A DNA stretch of 64,000 nt from Methanothrix soehngenii GP6 (GTDB lineage Archaea > Halobacteriota > Methanosarcinia > Methanotrichales > Methanotrichaceae), in assembly GCF_000204415.1 (NCBI RefSeq), contig NC_015416.1, positions 682,001-746,000 of the forward strand, read 5' to 3'. Of this stretch, positions 55,064-62,579 are shown one piece after another; position 1 is the stretch's first letter; each line of letters starts with the position of its first letter. The notes beneath the pieces were generated by a model. The model was not told where the DNA came from and made no database searches. It saw nothing but the letters and a program-made list of their open reading frames with translations. The position numbers and the translations under genes were made by a program.

Positions 55064-55142
55064 ATATGTATGCAGAGCACAGCGAAAGTAATGGGTGGGG
55101 CACGCTCCTCCCCGGCCTAAAGACCGAGGCTTCCGCTGCCCC
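54773..55142 (+). mobile_element. IS605-derived mini-element (no tnpA or tnpB)
   Basis: Both ends have the same hairpin-type motif in direct orientation: CTCCGGCCTGAAGACCGGAG then AGCAGCCCC (54776-54808), and CTCCCCGGCCTAAAGACCGAGG then CTTCCGCTGCCCC (55108-55142). About 370 bp lie between. It contains a frame ending KRFTAWVPKMPKYNTGDGF that may be an old coding remnant. Left insertion point coincides with the end of HicA homology. Confidence 0.5.
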
Positions 55143-55257
55143 TATACCCCGGAGCGATCTGTGAACTACTATCCGAACTTCGGCCAATCTGCCTCGGTTC
55201 TATTTCTATGACGCTTCCAAGCTTTCCTTTATGAAAGCTATCCAATAATCGAGCCGG

Positions 55258-55470
55258 GATTATTAACCAAAGAGGCACAGAGTTCACAGAGACGCCCAGC
55301 ATTCCTTTCCATTCAACCTAAGAAAGCCAACCCAATTGCTTCTGGGATAGTCGTCTCCGTTCGTTCGTCCTCCGTGCGCTCTCTTGACTCTGCGGTTCTA
55401 TTCCCGTTAAACCCCCTGGATTCCACCATCGCTCTACGATTCCCACACAGAGCCATAGAGCCGAGCAATT
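55258..55470. repeat. Dispersed repeat family A, copy 1
   Basis: It begins ATTATTAACCAAAGAGGCAC, continues CATTCCTTTCCATTCAACCT and CAATTGCTTCTGGGATAGTC, then CGTCTCCGTTCGTTCGTCC and TGACTCTGCGGTTCTATTCC. It recurs at 56632, 58437, 59517, 60394, and partially at 60945 and 62505. Confidence 0.85.
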
Positions 55471-55751
55471 CCCCCCTTTTTCTCCTGAGACCATTTGTCC
55501 TTCGTGTGCTCGTGGTTGATTCCTGCAGATCGCCATGGCAATAATCGATCGAAATCTTTTTAAATCTTTGTAATGATCATACTCTCTCAAAAGGCAAATA
55601 ATATTAAAATGAATTGCATAGTTCTCTGGGAGCTATTCTCGGTCATCATCTGAATTGAGGTTGTGATAAGAGGGGATGGCCAGATAGCTCGGGCTTTTGA
55701 AGATTTCAGATCGAGCTCCCTGAAAAAGCTAAAATTCTCTGTGTCTCTGTT
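55470..55751. other. Intergenic, no gene recognised
   Basis: It continues family A-like sequence to about 55530, then AT-rich sequence. An ATGCTTGAG-type start is not evident and no motif is found. Confidence 0.4.
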
Positions 55752-55817
55752 CCTCTGTGGTTCCGTCTGTCGGTTTGCAGCCGGCACTGCGCAGTGCAAC
55801 CACGAAACCGCAGAGGA
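55752..55817. repeat. Dispersed palindromic repeat, family C, copy 2
   Basis: CCTCTGTGGTTCCGTCTGTC at the left and AAACCGCAGAGGA at the right form inverted ends around TTTGCAGCCGGC and ACTGCGCAGT. It matches 50079-50154 with a few changes. Confidence 0.7.
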
Positions 55818-55903
55818 CCCAAAAAAAACGAAATTGAAAGAGAAAGGACTGACTTGATGAGTCTGGTGTACAACCCATGGCCAAAGGACCCTGCGAGGTT
55901 GAT

Positions 55904-56551
55904 ATGATTCGCGTGGAGATCATTGCTGGGGGAGACGTCCAGAGGGTTGGATTCCGGGATGCCGTCTGGAAGATCGCCCGCAACCTGGGGCTCTCCGGCA
56001 CCGTTCAAAACCTGGAGCCATACGACGTAAGCATCGTGGCCGAAGGAGAGGAGGATGCCTTAAAGGAGTTTTTGAAGGCCATAAATATCCAGGATGGGCC
56101 AATCAGAGTACAGAAGCTGAAGGTAAATTGGTCTGCCGCGACGGGCGAGTTTCTGTACTTTAAGATCTTGAGGGGAGACTGGCAGGAAGAGCTGGGCGAA
56201 AGGTTCGATGTTGCTGTCGGCCTGCTGCATAGAGGTATCGAGGTAGGCGAGCAGAACCTGATGGTTAGCAAAGAAAACCTAATGGTGAGCAAAGAGAATT
56301 TGTCCATCGGAAAGATGATGCTCGAAAAGCAAGATAAAATGCTTGAAAAACAGGATAAGATGATCGAAAAACAGGACGGGATGCTTGAGAAGCAAGACCG
56401 TACGATTGAGACGCAGGACGAGACCCTTGATGAGATTCGTGGCATGAGATCCGATCTGCATGAAAATGCGAACAAGCGGTTGGCTCGAATTGAAGATGAT
56501 ATCGTTGAGATCAAGAGGTCTATAAGGGAGCTCGGTGGAAGCTGCAACTAG
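55904..56551 (+). CDS. Acylphosphatase-domain protein with heptad-repeat tail (3)
   Basis: Of 215 aa, residues 1-90 have the acylphosphatase fold: MIRVEIIAGGDVQRVGFRDA with the conserved Arg, NLGLSGTVQNLEPYDV with the Asn expected for catalysis, and EGEEDALKEFLKAI. A linker follows (RGDWQEELGERFDVAVGLLH), then tandem heptads (MLEKQDK, MIEKQDG and variants), a long coiled coil, and a final helix. ATG 55904 has GAGG 5 nt upstream; an in-frame ATG lies at 55877. It shares its architecture with the 48704 gene. Confidence 0.82.
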   Translation: MIRVEIIAGGDVQRVGFRDAVWKIARNLGLSGTVQNLEPYDVSIVAEGEEDALKEFLKAINIQDGPIRVQKLKVNWSAATGEFLYFKILRGDWQEELGERFDVAVGLLHRGIEVGEQNLMVSKENLMVSKENLSIGKMMLEKQDKMLEKQDKMIEKQDGMLEKQDRTIETQDETLDEIRGMRSDLHENANKRLARIEDDIVEIKRSIRELGGSCN

Positions 56552-56631
56552 AAGAGACGCAGAGACTCAATCTTTGTGCGCCCTCTCGACACTGAGGTTC
56601 TATTCCGCAACCAACAGTTTTTTATTTTTTC

Positions 56632-56705
56632 GGCTACGATTATTAACCACAGAGGCACAGAATTCACAGAGACGCTCCGCATTCCTTTCCATCCAACCTA
56701 TGGCG
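56632..56705. repeat. Dispersed repeat family A, copy 2 (partial)
   Basis: GGCTACGATTATTAACCACA, GAGGCACAGAATTCACAGAG and CATTCCTTTCCATCCAACCT match copy 1. It is cut short at 56705. Confidence 0.8.
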
Positions 56706-56793
56706 TTGATTCATTTAGATTAATAGAAGAAGAGCTAAAGGCGGAGGCTGTCCTTGCCTGAAGTGGTCTTGCAGGACATCGCCACTCCAGTAT

Positions 56794-56920
56794 CTTCATC
56801 AATTGGGAGTGCTTCTAGATGCCAAACGAGCCGGCCACATAATTGCAGTGAAGCCCTCTCTTGATAAGTTACAGGAATTGGGATTTCGCCTAGCGTGGCG
56901 TAGAAATATAATATTACTGT
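56794..56920 (+). pseudogene. Remnant of a DUF3368 PIN-like toxin
   Basis: Frame reads LGVLLDAKRAGHIIAVKPSL and DKLQELGFRLAW, the C-terminal segment of DUF3368 toxins (normally GVLLxAKxxGxIxxVxPxLDxL). The N-terminal PIN part is missing and the end is replaced. It marks a dead toxin-antitoxin pair. Confidence 0.6.
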
Positions 56921-57017
56921 TATATCACAGTCGGGCCCATGCATGTGGGTTCATCATATGCCCGGTGTGCGGTACGGTGAAACCACAGAGACGAGAGAGG
57001 CACAGAGGAGAAAAAAC

Positions 57018-57200
57018 AAAATTGAACCACAAAGAACACAAAGCTCACAAAGAACTCCCAAAGGTTGCTTCGATTTCCTGATAACCAAGAATCTTCGGTG
57101 CGGTCTTTGTGCCATCACATGAAAGACTCATAAAGCATACTGGTTTTTCATGCTTTGTGTATAATCCCCTCCTGAGGATCATGGGCACTTTGTGGTTCAG
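57018..57200. repeat. Dispersed repeat family B and shared IS110-flank sequence
   Basis: AACCACAAAGAACACAAAGC begins a family B unit. GGTTTTTCATGCTTTG (57149) and CCTGAGGATCATGGGC then CTTTGTGGTTC (57172-57200) match the right flank of the IS110 element (62459-62517). Confidence 0.7.
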
Positions 57201-57250
57201 TTAGCACGTCATCAGTAACTTAATATAAGTACCCCCAAAACCCATCCCTC

Positions 57251-57552
57251 ATGTCGAACAAGCGCTATAAGGACTAAATTCTCACAAATATCTTACAAAA
57301 GTGTGCGGGGGGAGGGGCAAGCAAAACGCAGATTGTCCAGAAATCCTGCCTGAATTTTCGCATCGTCGTTCCGTATCTCGACCTCCTCACCAACCGCGGC
57401 CTGGTGGTGCGCGCAGAGGGCCAGATACCAGTGTGTACAGGACTACCTCCGAAGGGCGAGAAGGCTCTCGGGCACCCGCGAGAGGCCCAGAAGTTGCATA
57501 AGAGGCGGAGGATGGGCTGGCAGCGCGAGACAATGTCATGCGAAAGGCTTTA
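57251..57552 (+). pseudogene. Archaeal winged-helix regulator (HTH_45 type), decayed
   Basis: ATG 57251 reads MSNKRYKD, then TAA at 57275 where a CAA codon would fit. It continues ILTNILQKCAGGGASKTQIV and CLNFRIVVPYLDLLTNRGLV, the hallmark of small archaeal winged-helix regulators. After QIPV a duplicated GT shifts the frame to VYRTTSEGRE, and a further shift follows. One nonsense and two frameshift mutations make it inactive. Confidence 0.75.
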
Positions 57553-57586
57553 AGAACTACAAGGACGAATAACTAAAAGCGATTTT

Positions 57587-57772
57587 ATGGGTATCAAGAT
57601 CAGGGCAAGATACGAGGGTAATGCATTGAAGCCTTTCAAGGAAATAGGTTTAAAGGAAGGAGATGAAGTAGAGATCGTCGTAAAGAAAAGCGCAGTCGAT
57701 GAATTTCACGGAATGATGAAAATACCAAAGAAACTGGCCGATGAGATCATTGAAATGGAGATGTGGGATTGA
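57587..57772 (+). CDS. AF2212-like (DUF104) antitoxin
   Basis: This 61-aa protein starts MGIKIRARYEGNALKPFKEI and has GLKEGDEVEIVVKKS, the swapped-hairpin AbrB-like fold of DUF104 antitoxins. A short helix (PKKLADEIIEMEMWD) follows that would contact the PIN toxin. It is nearly leaderless or has no clear RBS. The toxin frame starts within its stop. Confidence 0.85.
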   Translation: MGIKIRARYEGNALKPFKEIGLKEGDEVEIVVKKSAVDEFHGMMKIPKKLADEIIEMEMWD

Positions 57773-58273
57773 TTTTATCTCAGGTCCCATTAAGCGAAAG
57801 AATCTTCATAGATGCGAAATATATTCCTTTACTCAGTTTTCGAGCATCCCACTTACGGAAAGAGCTGCAGGGGATTCCTAAAGCATGTGGAGAACGATGA
57901 GATAAAAGGTTTCACATCCGATCTGGTTTTGAATGAAGTATTTCATAAGCTCATGATTGCAGATATCGCCGAGATTGAGGGGATCGAGGCCAGAAATGTT
58001 GCTGGTTTGATAAAGAGGAGGCCAGACGTAATAGGAGAATTAAAACGACTTTGGGCTGAGATGGAGTTAATATCCAACTTTGGGATATCTGTCCTGAGCA
58101 CAACAGCATATCCTGAATTTGTTAGGCTTTCCAAGGAATATATGCTAACCGCCGCGGATGCAGCCCATCTCGCGACAATGGAAGCAAATGGCATCATTAG
58201 CATGGCCAGCAATGATCGGGACTTCAAAAGGGTTCCATGGCTGAAATTATGGAGACCTGAGATTGTTAATTAG
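57769..58273 (+). pseudogene. VapC-like PIN toxin with a one-base frameshift
   Basis: From TTG 57769, overlapping the antitoxin stop, the frame reads ILSQVPLSERIFIDA, the PIN first strand with catalytic Asp. An extra A in AAA at 57817-57819 then shifts it. The continuation NIFLYSVFEHPTYGKSCRGF and the rest, including AADAAHLATMEANG and SNDRDFKRV, run in the next frame to 58273. An ATG at 57812 could give a 153-aa product without the catalytic Asp. Either the toxin is dead or the base is an error. Confidence 0.78.
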
Positions 58274-58436
58274 TGATAGCCCATGGCATAACTTGGTGCT
58301 AAGAGGAAAAGCAGAGATACAATGACTATCAATGATGAGAGATGTACGACTTGGATTGATTATTAATTTCAACGCGCGTCTGCTTGTGGAAGGGATAAGA
58401 AGACTTCTAAACGGTTAGGAAGATGGTTAATCAAAA

Positions 58437-58612
58437 AGCTACGATTATTAACCACAGAGGCACAGAGTTCACAGAGACGCTCAGAATTCCTTTCCATCCA
58501 ACCTAAGAGAGCCTACCCAATTGCCTCCGGGATAGTCGTCTCCGTTCGTTCGTCCTCCCTCGCGCTCTCTCGACTCTGAGGTTCTATTCCGTAACTCAGA
58601 TCTATCAGGATC
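58437..58612. repeat. Dispersed repeat family A, copy 3
   Basis: It starts GCTACGATTATTAACCACAG, then TTCCTTTCCATCCAACCTAA, CCGGGATAGTCGTCTCCGTT and GACTCTGAGGTTCTATTCCG. Nearly full length. Confidence 0.85.
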
Positions 58613-58767
58613 CAAGGGCGAGCATCTCGGGATACAAGACAAGTCCGCATCAGACCCGCAGCATTTGCCAGCACTGCAGAACATGGTGAACTGGATCGGA
58701 AATTTATGAGTTTTGAATGAAAAGGTCTATAACTAAAAAGGCGATTAAAGTTTCATAGTGGTTAACG

Positions 58768-59046
58768 GTGGGCGAGATAAAAGTGGATGTACCCGAGGGT
58801 CTGCCTTTAAAAGATCTCCGGAAGAAGATCCTTGAGCTCATCAAAGAGGAAGAGGACAAGTTGATGTTGCTTGACAGGTCAAACAAGATGAAAGTGTTTA
58901 GCGACGAAATAATAGAAACAAAAGAACCGCTGCAAAAAGAGGAGCGAAAGAGAATCCTAGATAAGTATTATGGAAGCGTCAAGCTTGACAGAACTATAAG
59001 CATAGAGGAGATCCTGGATCTGGAGGAAGATACCTGGCGATACTGA
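58768..59046 (+). CDS. Uncharacterised antitoxin of a PIN pair
   Basis: This 92-aa protein with GTG start is helical and charged (LKDLRKKILELIKEEEDKLM; DEIIETKEPLQKEERKRILD) and ends ILDLEEDTWRY. It precedes the PIN gene with overlap of 13 nt, the VapB position. The fold is not recognised. A regulatory role is inferred from position. Confidence 0.68.
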   Translation: MGEIKVDVPEGLPLKDLRKKILELIKEEEDKLMLLDRSNKMKVFSDEIIETKEPLQKEERKRILDKYYGSVKLDRTISIEEILDLEEDTWRY

Positions 59047-59468
59047 TCGACACTAATATCATCATCTCTTTCCTATTCCCAACAGATAAATCAGAGAGGG
59101 CCAGAGAGATCCTTGAAATGTCAAACGGTCCGATCATAACCATAAGCATTTTGGAAGAAGCGGCATATGTTGGACTTTCACTCATCTATGGTTGCCACGG
59201 ATTTAAGTTGAGAGATCAACTGAAAATGAAGCTCAAAGAGACAGCCAGGGTCTTTCTTGAGCGCCTTAAATCATTCTTGGTTGAATTCAGGATTAAGCTC
59301 TTATCAATGCCCGAGGATCCCGATCTTCTTTTAAAAGCAGTTGAGGCTTACAGATTGCTTCCCAATGATGCAGCTATCGTTGCTGCCTGCCAATATTACG
59401 GGATAGAGAAAATAGCCACGTTTGATAGCGATTTCAATAGAGTTGCATCTCTATATGTAATTCGATAA
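59034..59468 (+). CDS. PIN-domain toxin with apparent CTG start
   Basis: The frame encodes ILIDTNIIISFLFPTDKSER (first catalytic Asp), EEAAYVGLS (Glu) and LPNDAAIVAACQYYGIEKIA then TFDSDFNRV (late Asps), a complete PIN domain of about 144 aa. There is no ATG, GTG or TTG at the correct place. CTG at 59034 follows GGAGGAAGATAC, so it has a good RBS at 6 nt. The first ATG (59118) would drop the catalytic Asp. Confidence 0.72.
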   Translation: MAILIDTNIIISFLFPTDKSERAREILEMSNGPIITISILEEAAYVGLSLIYGCHGFKLRDQLKMKLKETARVFLERLKSFLVEFRIKLLSMPEDPDLLLKAVEAYRLLPNDAAIVAACQYYGIEKIATFDSDFNRVASLYVIR

Positions 59469-59516
59469 CTGCCTTCGGGTACGATTTCAATCATAAAGCT
59501 ACGATGTCTTCTAATT

Positions 59517-59720
59517 ATGGAACTGAGATTATTAACCACAGAGGTCACAGAGACGTGAAATTTATCTTATTGCAGCACTTGAAAAGGGATTGCATAATTG
59601 CTTCGTAGCAATAGTCGTCTCCGTCGTTCGTCCTCTGTGCGCTCTCTCGAATCTGTGGTTTTATTCCCGTAAACCCCCAGGATTCACCATTGCTCTATGA
59701 TTCCCCCACAGAGGGCACAA
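59517..59720. repeat. Dispersed repeat family A, copy 4
   Basis: It reads GATTATTAACCACAGAGGTC, later ATAGTCGTCTCCGTCGTTCG, TCTCGAATCTGTGGTTTTAT and CCATTGCTCTATGATTCCCC. It lacks part of the middle. Confidence 0.82.
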
Positions 59721-59842
59721 TAGCCCTCACAAAGGACGCACAAAAAGAGCCTTTTTCCAATAATCCAGCGAATTTCACATATGCTCGTGGCAAGCAGTAG
59801 TCGCGAAAGCCTTATCATAATACAGGAAAGAGACAGGTAAAG

Positions 59843-60097
59843 ATGAAATTTAAGATTACCATTGAGAAAGATGATGATGGCAGATACGTGGCTGAATGCC
59901 TTGACCTTCCGGGCTGCCTTTCCGAAGGAGAGACTTTGGAGGAGGCCATAGAGAACATAAACGAGGCCATCATAGGATGCCTGAAATCCCGGCTGAAGAC
60001 TGCAGGAGAAAAGCTCAAAATACCCTTCTTTGACCGCAGGCTCGACATATCTATAGATCTGACAGGTAACTCGTATGCACAAGCTTCCACGGGCTAG
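59843..60097 (+). CDS. hicB: HicB-type antitoxin
   Basis: This 84-aa protein begins MKFKITIEKDDDGRYVAECL and has DLPGCLSEGETLEEAIENI, the canonical HicB/UPF0150 pattern. It overlaps hicA by 23 nt. A TATA-like CCTTATCATAATAC (59811-59824) precedes it. Confidence 0.9.
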   Translation: MKFKITIEKDDDGRYVAECLDLPGCLSEGETLEEAIENINEAIIGCLKSRLKTAGEKLKIPFFDRRLDISIDLTGNSYAQASTG

Positions 60098-60311
60098 CGG
60101 AGATAAACACGTGGCTGCGTTTAAAAGGGCTGGATGGGTGGTGAATCACATAGAGGGCAGCCACTACATCATGGTTAAAGAAGGAAGCGATGTCCATTTA
60201 TCCATACCAGTGCATAAGGGAAAGGATCTGGGCATTGGACTTCTTAAAAAGCTCATAGCGAAAGCAGAACTTGATAAGGACGAATATATAAATAATTTTT
60301 ATAGTAAGTAA
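60075..60311 (+). CDS. hicA: HicA-type toxin
   Basis: This 78-aa protein has VAAFKRAGWVVNHIEGSHYI with the catalytic His of the GSHxxM loop, then HLSIPVHKGKDLGIGLLKKL. It is a full-length HicA of the standard type. HicA is a ribosome-independent mRNA interferase. It overlaps hicB, which supports translational coupling. Confidence 0.9.
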   Translation: MHKLPRASGDKHVAAFKRAGWVVNHIEGSHYIMVKEGSDVHLSIPVHKGKDLGIGLLKKLIAKAELDKDEYINNFYSK

Positions 60312-60393
60312 GATTTGGCCAAATACACTAATGATCGCTCCTGCGGTTACTAGCCCATCATAGAGACACGAAGAGCAAAAAGCTAATTCCGTT

Positions 60394-60640
60394 TTGGCTA
60401 CGATTATTAACCACAGAGGCACAGAGTTCACAGAGATGCGATATCTTTGTTATCTCGATCCCTTCCAACCTTGAAAAGCCCACCAATTGCTTCCGGGATA
60501 AATAGTCGTCTCCGTCCGTTCGTCCTCAGCGCGCTCTCTTGACTCTGCGGTTCTATTCCCGTAAACCCCAGGATTTCACCATCGCTCTATGCTTCCCCCA
60601 CAGAGTCTCTGTGGTTTTATTCCGTAACCCAGCTCTGTCA
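60394..60640. repeat. Dispersed repeat family A, copy 5
   Basis: It includes GGCTACGATTATTAACCACA, CCAATTGCTTCCGGGATAAA, TAGTCGTCTCCGTCCGTTCG, TTGACTCTGCGGTTCTATTC and CCATCGCTCTATGCTTCCCC. It is the longest copy. Confidence 0.85.
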
Positions 60641-60755
60641 GGATCCAGCTTATATAACTGAATATTTCTCTCACGAGAATCGCTCCAGCATTCCAAAACT
60701 CATCGAGTGCAAAAATATTTAGCCATTGAGCAGATACTAATTTCGGGCGATTTTA

Positions 60756-60956
60756 TTGAAGGTAAAAGCCATTTACAAAAGTCACGTACTGAGGCCAGTT
60801 GGAGACCTGGATCTGGAAGAGGGCGAGGAAGTCGAATTAGAGATTAAGAAAAATATTGTAAAGAGAACATATGGGTTGATTAAACTTGACGCAGAATCGA
60901 TAGATGAAATCATAGAGGATACGAAATATGGGTCACAATGCTTCCGAGATAAATAG
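60756..60956 (+). CDS. Orphan AF2212-like (DUF104) antitoxin, truncated end
   Basis: This 66-aa ORF starts at TTG and reads MKVKAIYKSHVLRPVGDLDL and EEGEEVELEIKKNIV, close to the 57587 antitoxin. The last residues (SQCFRDK) come from a family A repeat that begins at about 60935, so the natural C-terminus and the toxin gene are lost. The leader GGGCGATTTTATT resembles AAGCGATTTTATG before 57587. Confidence 0.68.
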   Translation: MKVKAIYKSHVLRPVGDLDLEEGEEVELEIKKNIVKRTYGLIKLDAESIDEIIEDTKYGSQCFRDK

Positions 60957-61000
60957 TCGTCTCCGTCCGTTCGTCCTCTGTGCGCTCTGTGACTCCACAT
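60935..61000. repeat. Dispersed repeat family A, copy 6 (partial)
   Basis: CTTCCGAGATAAATAGTCGT and CTCCGTCCGTTCGTCCTCTG match the repeat's middle. It joins directly to the IS110 element. Confidence 0.75.
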
Positions 61001-61030
61001 GAAAAACTTAAAAAAACAAGATGCTGCGGA

Positions 61031-62284
61031 TCATCCGCATCCCTCCTTCAAATCTTTCTCCACCAAGTATCCTGCCTGACTGATGATCTTTATCATCTCG
61101 TCGATATCCATCATTCTTATGGGCGAAACAGAGCTGGGAATTTTTGGTTTGGTTTTCGTGACCTCTGGTTCTTGATAATTCTCGTGATTCATAAGCAAAT
61201 GATAGATGATGCAGAGCACTTTTCTGGCGAGCGCAACGGTTGCAATATTCTTCTTTCCGCACCTTGCCAATATCCTCTGGAAGAATCTCATTAACCTTGA
61301 ATTCTTCTTGGTCCTGGATATGGCTTTTGCAACTTCCACCAAGATCCTTCGCATATGCTTAGATCCCGTCTTAGTGATCTTCCCAGTTCGCAGCTTCCCT
61401 GCCGATTGGTAGACCGAAGGCACAATACCGAAGTATTTTGCCATCTTATCCGCACTCGGAAAGTCCCTGTAATCTCCCATTTCTGCAATAATGGTAGCTG
61501 CCGAAATGAATCCAACACCTGGAACAGACAAAATAATTTTCAAATCATCCTCGAAGGGTTTGACTTTTTCGGCGATCTCAGCTTCCAGAATTTTTATCTT
61601 CTTGCTAATATCATCTATGACATCAAGATTTGCCTTGATCAAAAATACCTGAACGGGATCTAATCCATTCTTGATGGCTTCTCTGAGTTCGTCCTCCTTT
61701 TTCCGAATCCTCTTCGAAGGTATTCCAGATATGATCTGATCGATCGTCTTTCCTTCCAGAAGCCTATCAATGATATATCTTCCAGATTTGCCAAAAGAGT
61801 CGGATATGACTGAGGAGAGCTTGATGCAGCAGGTCGAAAGTGATTGATGAATCTGGTTCTTGATTTTGGACCTTGCATTGACCAGTGTCTCACGAGCACG
61901 AGTTATGCTTCTTAGATCTCGGTAGTCTTTTGGATAGATTCTGGAGGGCGTGATGAGATTATTGAGACAATATATCGCGATTCGTTCCGAATCAAGTTTA
62001 TCGGTTTTCTTGTGCTCAATATTCCGGATCTGATATGCATTGGCCAGGATAAATTCGACATGACCTTCTAGAATGGTGAAGATAGGATACCAAAAACCTC
62101 CCGTGGATTCTACAGCCAGCCTCTGGCATCTGTGGTTTATTATCCAGGATCTGAATGCCAAGAGGCCATCTTGGTTCATATTAAAACGTTCTTGGAGCTT
62201 CAATCCACTTCGGGATATCATTGTAGCAATAAGAAAATCCCTGTGGATATCTGCTCCGCAAACTATTTCCTTATCTGAGTCCAT
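61031..62284 (-). CDS. IS110-family transposase (DEDD recombinase)
   Basis: This 417-aa protein has an N-terminal RuvC-like DEDD domain (CGADIHRDFLIATMI; AVESTGGFWYP; KTDKLDSERIA) and a C-terminal helix-hairpin-helix/serine domain (ILSVPGVGFISAATIIAEMG; GIVPSVYQSAGKLRTGKITK). IS110 recombinases are guided by a structured bridge RNA from the element. ATG 62284 was chosen; the frame is open further upstream. The acidic residues look intact. Confidence 0.92.
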   Translation of the reverse strand: MDSDKEIVCGADIHRDFLIATMISRSGLKLQERFNMNQDGLLAFRSWIINHRCQRLAVESTGGFWYPIFTILEGHVEFILANAYQIRNIEHKKTDKLDSERIAIYCLNNLITPSRIYPKDYRDLRSITRARETLVNARSKIKNQIHQSLSTCCIKLSSVISDSFGKSGRYIIDRLLEGKTIDQIISGIPSKRIRKKEDELREAIKNGLDPVQVFLIKANLDVIDDISKKIKILEAEIAEKVKPFEDDLKIILSVPGVGFISAATIIAEMGDYRDFPSADKMAKYFGIVPSVYQSAGKLRTGKITKTGSKHMRRILVEVAKAISRTKKNSRLMRFFQRILARCGKKNIATVALARKVLCIIYHLLMNHENYQEPEVTKTKPKIPSSVSPIRMMDIDEMIKIISQAGYLVEKDLKEGCG

Positions 62285-62460
62285 CGTCTCACTTGCCTGA
62301 TATGGGCAGATGATGATCACTCGTGCGTGCAACTTCACATACGCGTTCAAAGACGCATTTGGGCATCCACGAGATCATGGTTGTCTTTGTGTCGAGATCA
62401 TGTCTCAGGTCACAGATCAACCTTCACTGCCCATATCAGCCTTGCCTATGGCTCTATGGG
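62285..62460 (-). ncRNA. Candidate bridge RNA region of the IS110 element
   Basis: In IS110-group elements the bridge RNA is encoded in the noncoding left end, upstream of the transposase. This 175-bp segment is noncoding and includes inverted stretches such as GATATGGGCAG and CTGCCCATATC (62297 and 62429). The call is by position and pairing only. Confidence 0.45.
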
Positions 62461-62504
62461 TTTTTCATGCTTTGGGCATGATCCCCGCCTGAGGATCATG
62501 GGCT

Positions 62505-62577
62505 CTTTGTGGTTCTATTCTGTAAACAACATTTTTTGTTTTTTCGGCTACGATTATCAACCGCAGAGGAACGCAGC
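62505..62577. repeat. Dispersed repeat family A, copy 7 (partial)
   Basis: TTTTTTCGGCTACGATTATC then AACCGCAGAGGAAC match the start of family A units, preceded by CTTTGTGGTTCTATTC. Confidence 0.7.
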
Positions 62578-62579
62578 AC

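Larger units (their letters stand above)
61010..62460 (-). mobile_element. IS110-family insertion sequence
   Basis: It contains one transposase gene with about 175 bp of noncoding DNA upstream of it (62285-62460). The flanks, ACATGAAAAACTT at left and GGTTTTTCATGCTTTG at right, resemble a continuous sequence at 57119-57165, suggesting the element landed in one such repeat. IS110 elements lack long inverted repeats, so the ends are approximate. Confidence 0.72.

Noticed and set aside
57301-57501. 66-codon plus-strand ORF
   Set aside because: It is an out-of-frame reading across the winged-helix pseudogene; the family match is in another frame.
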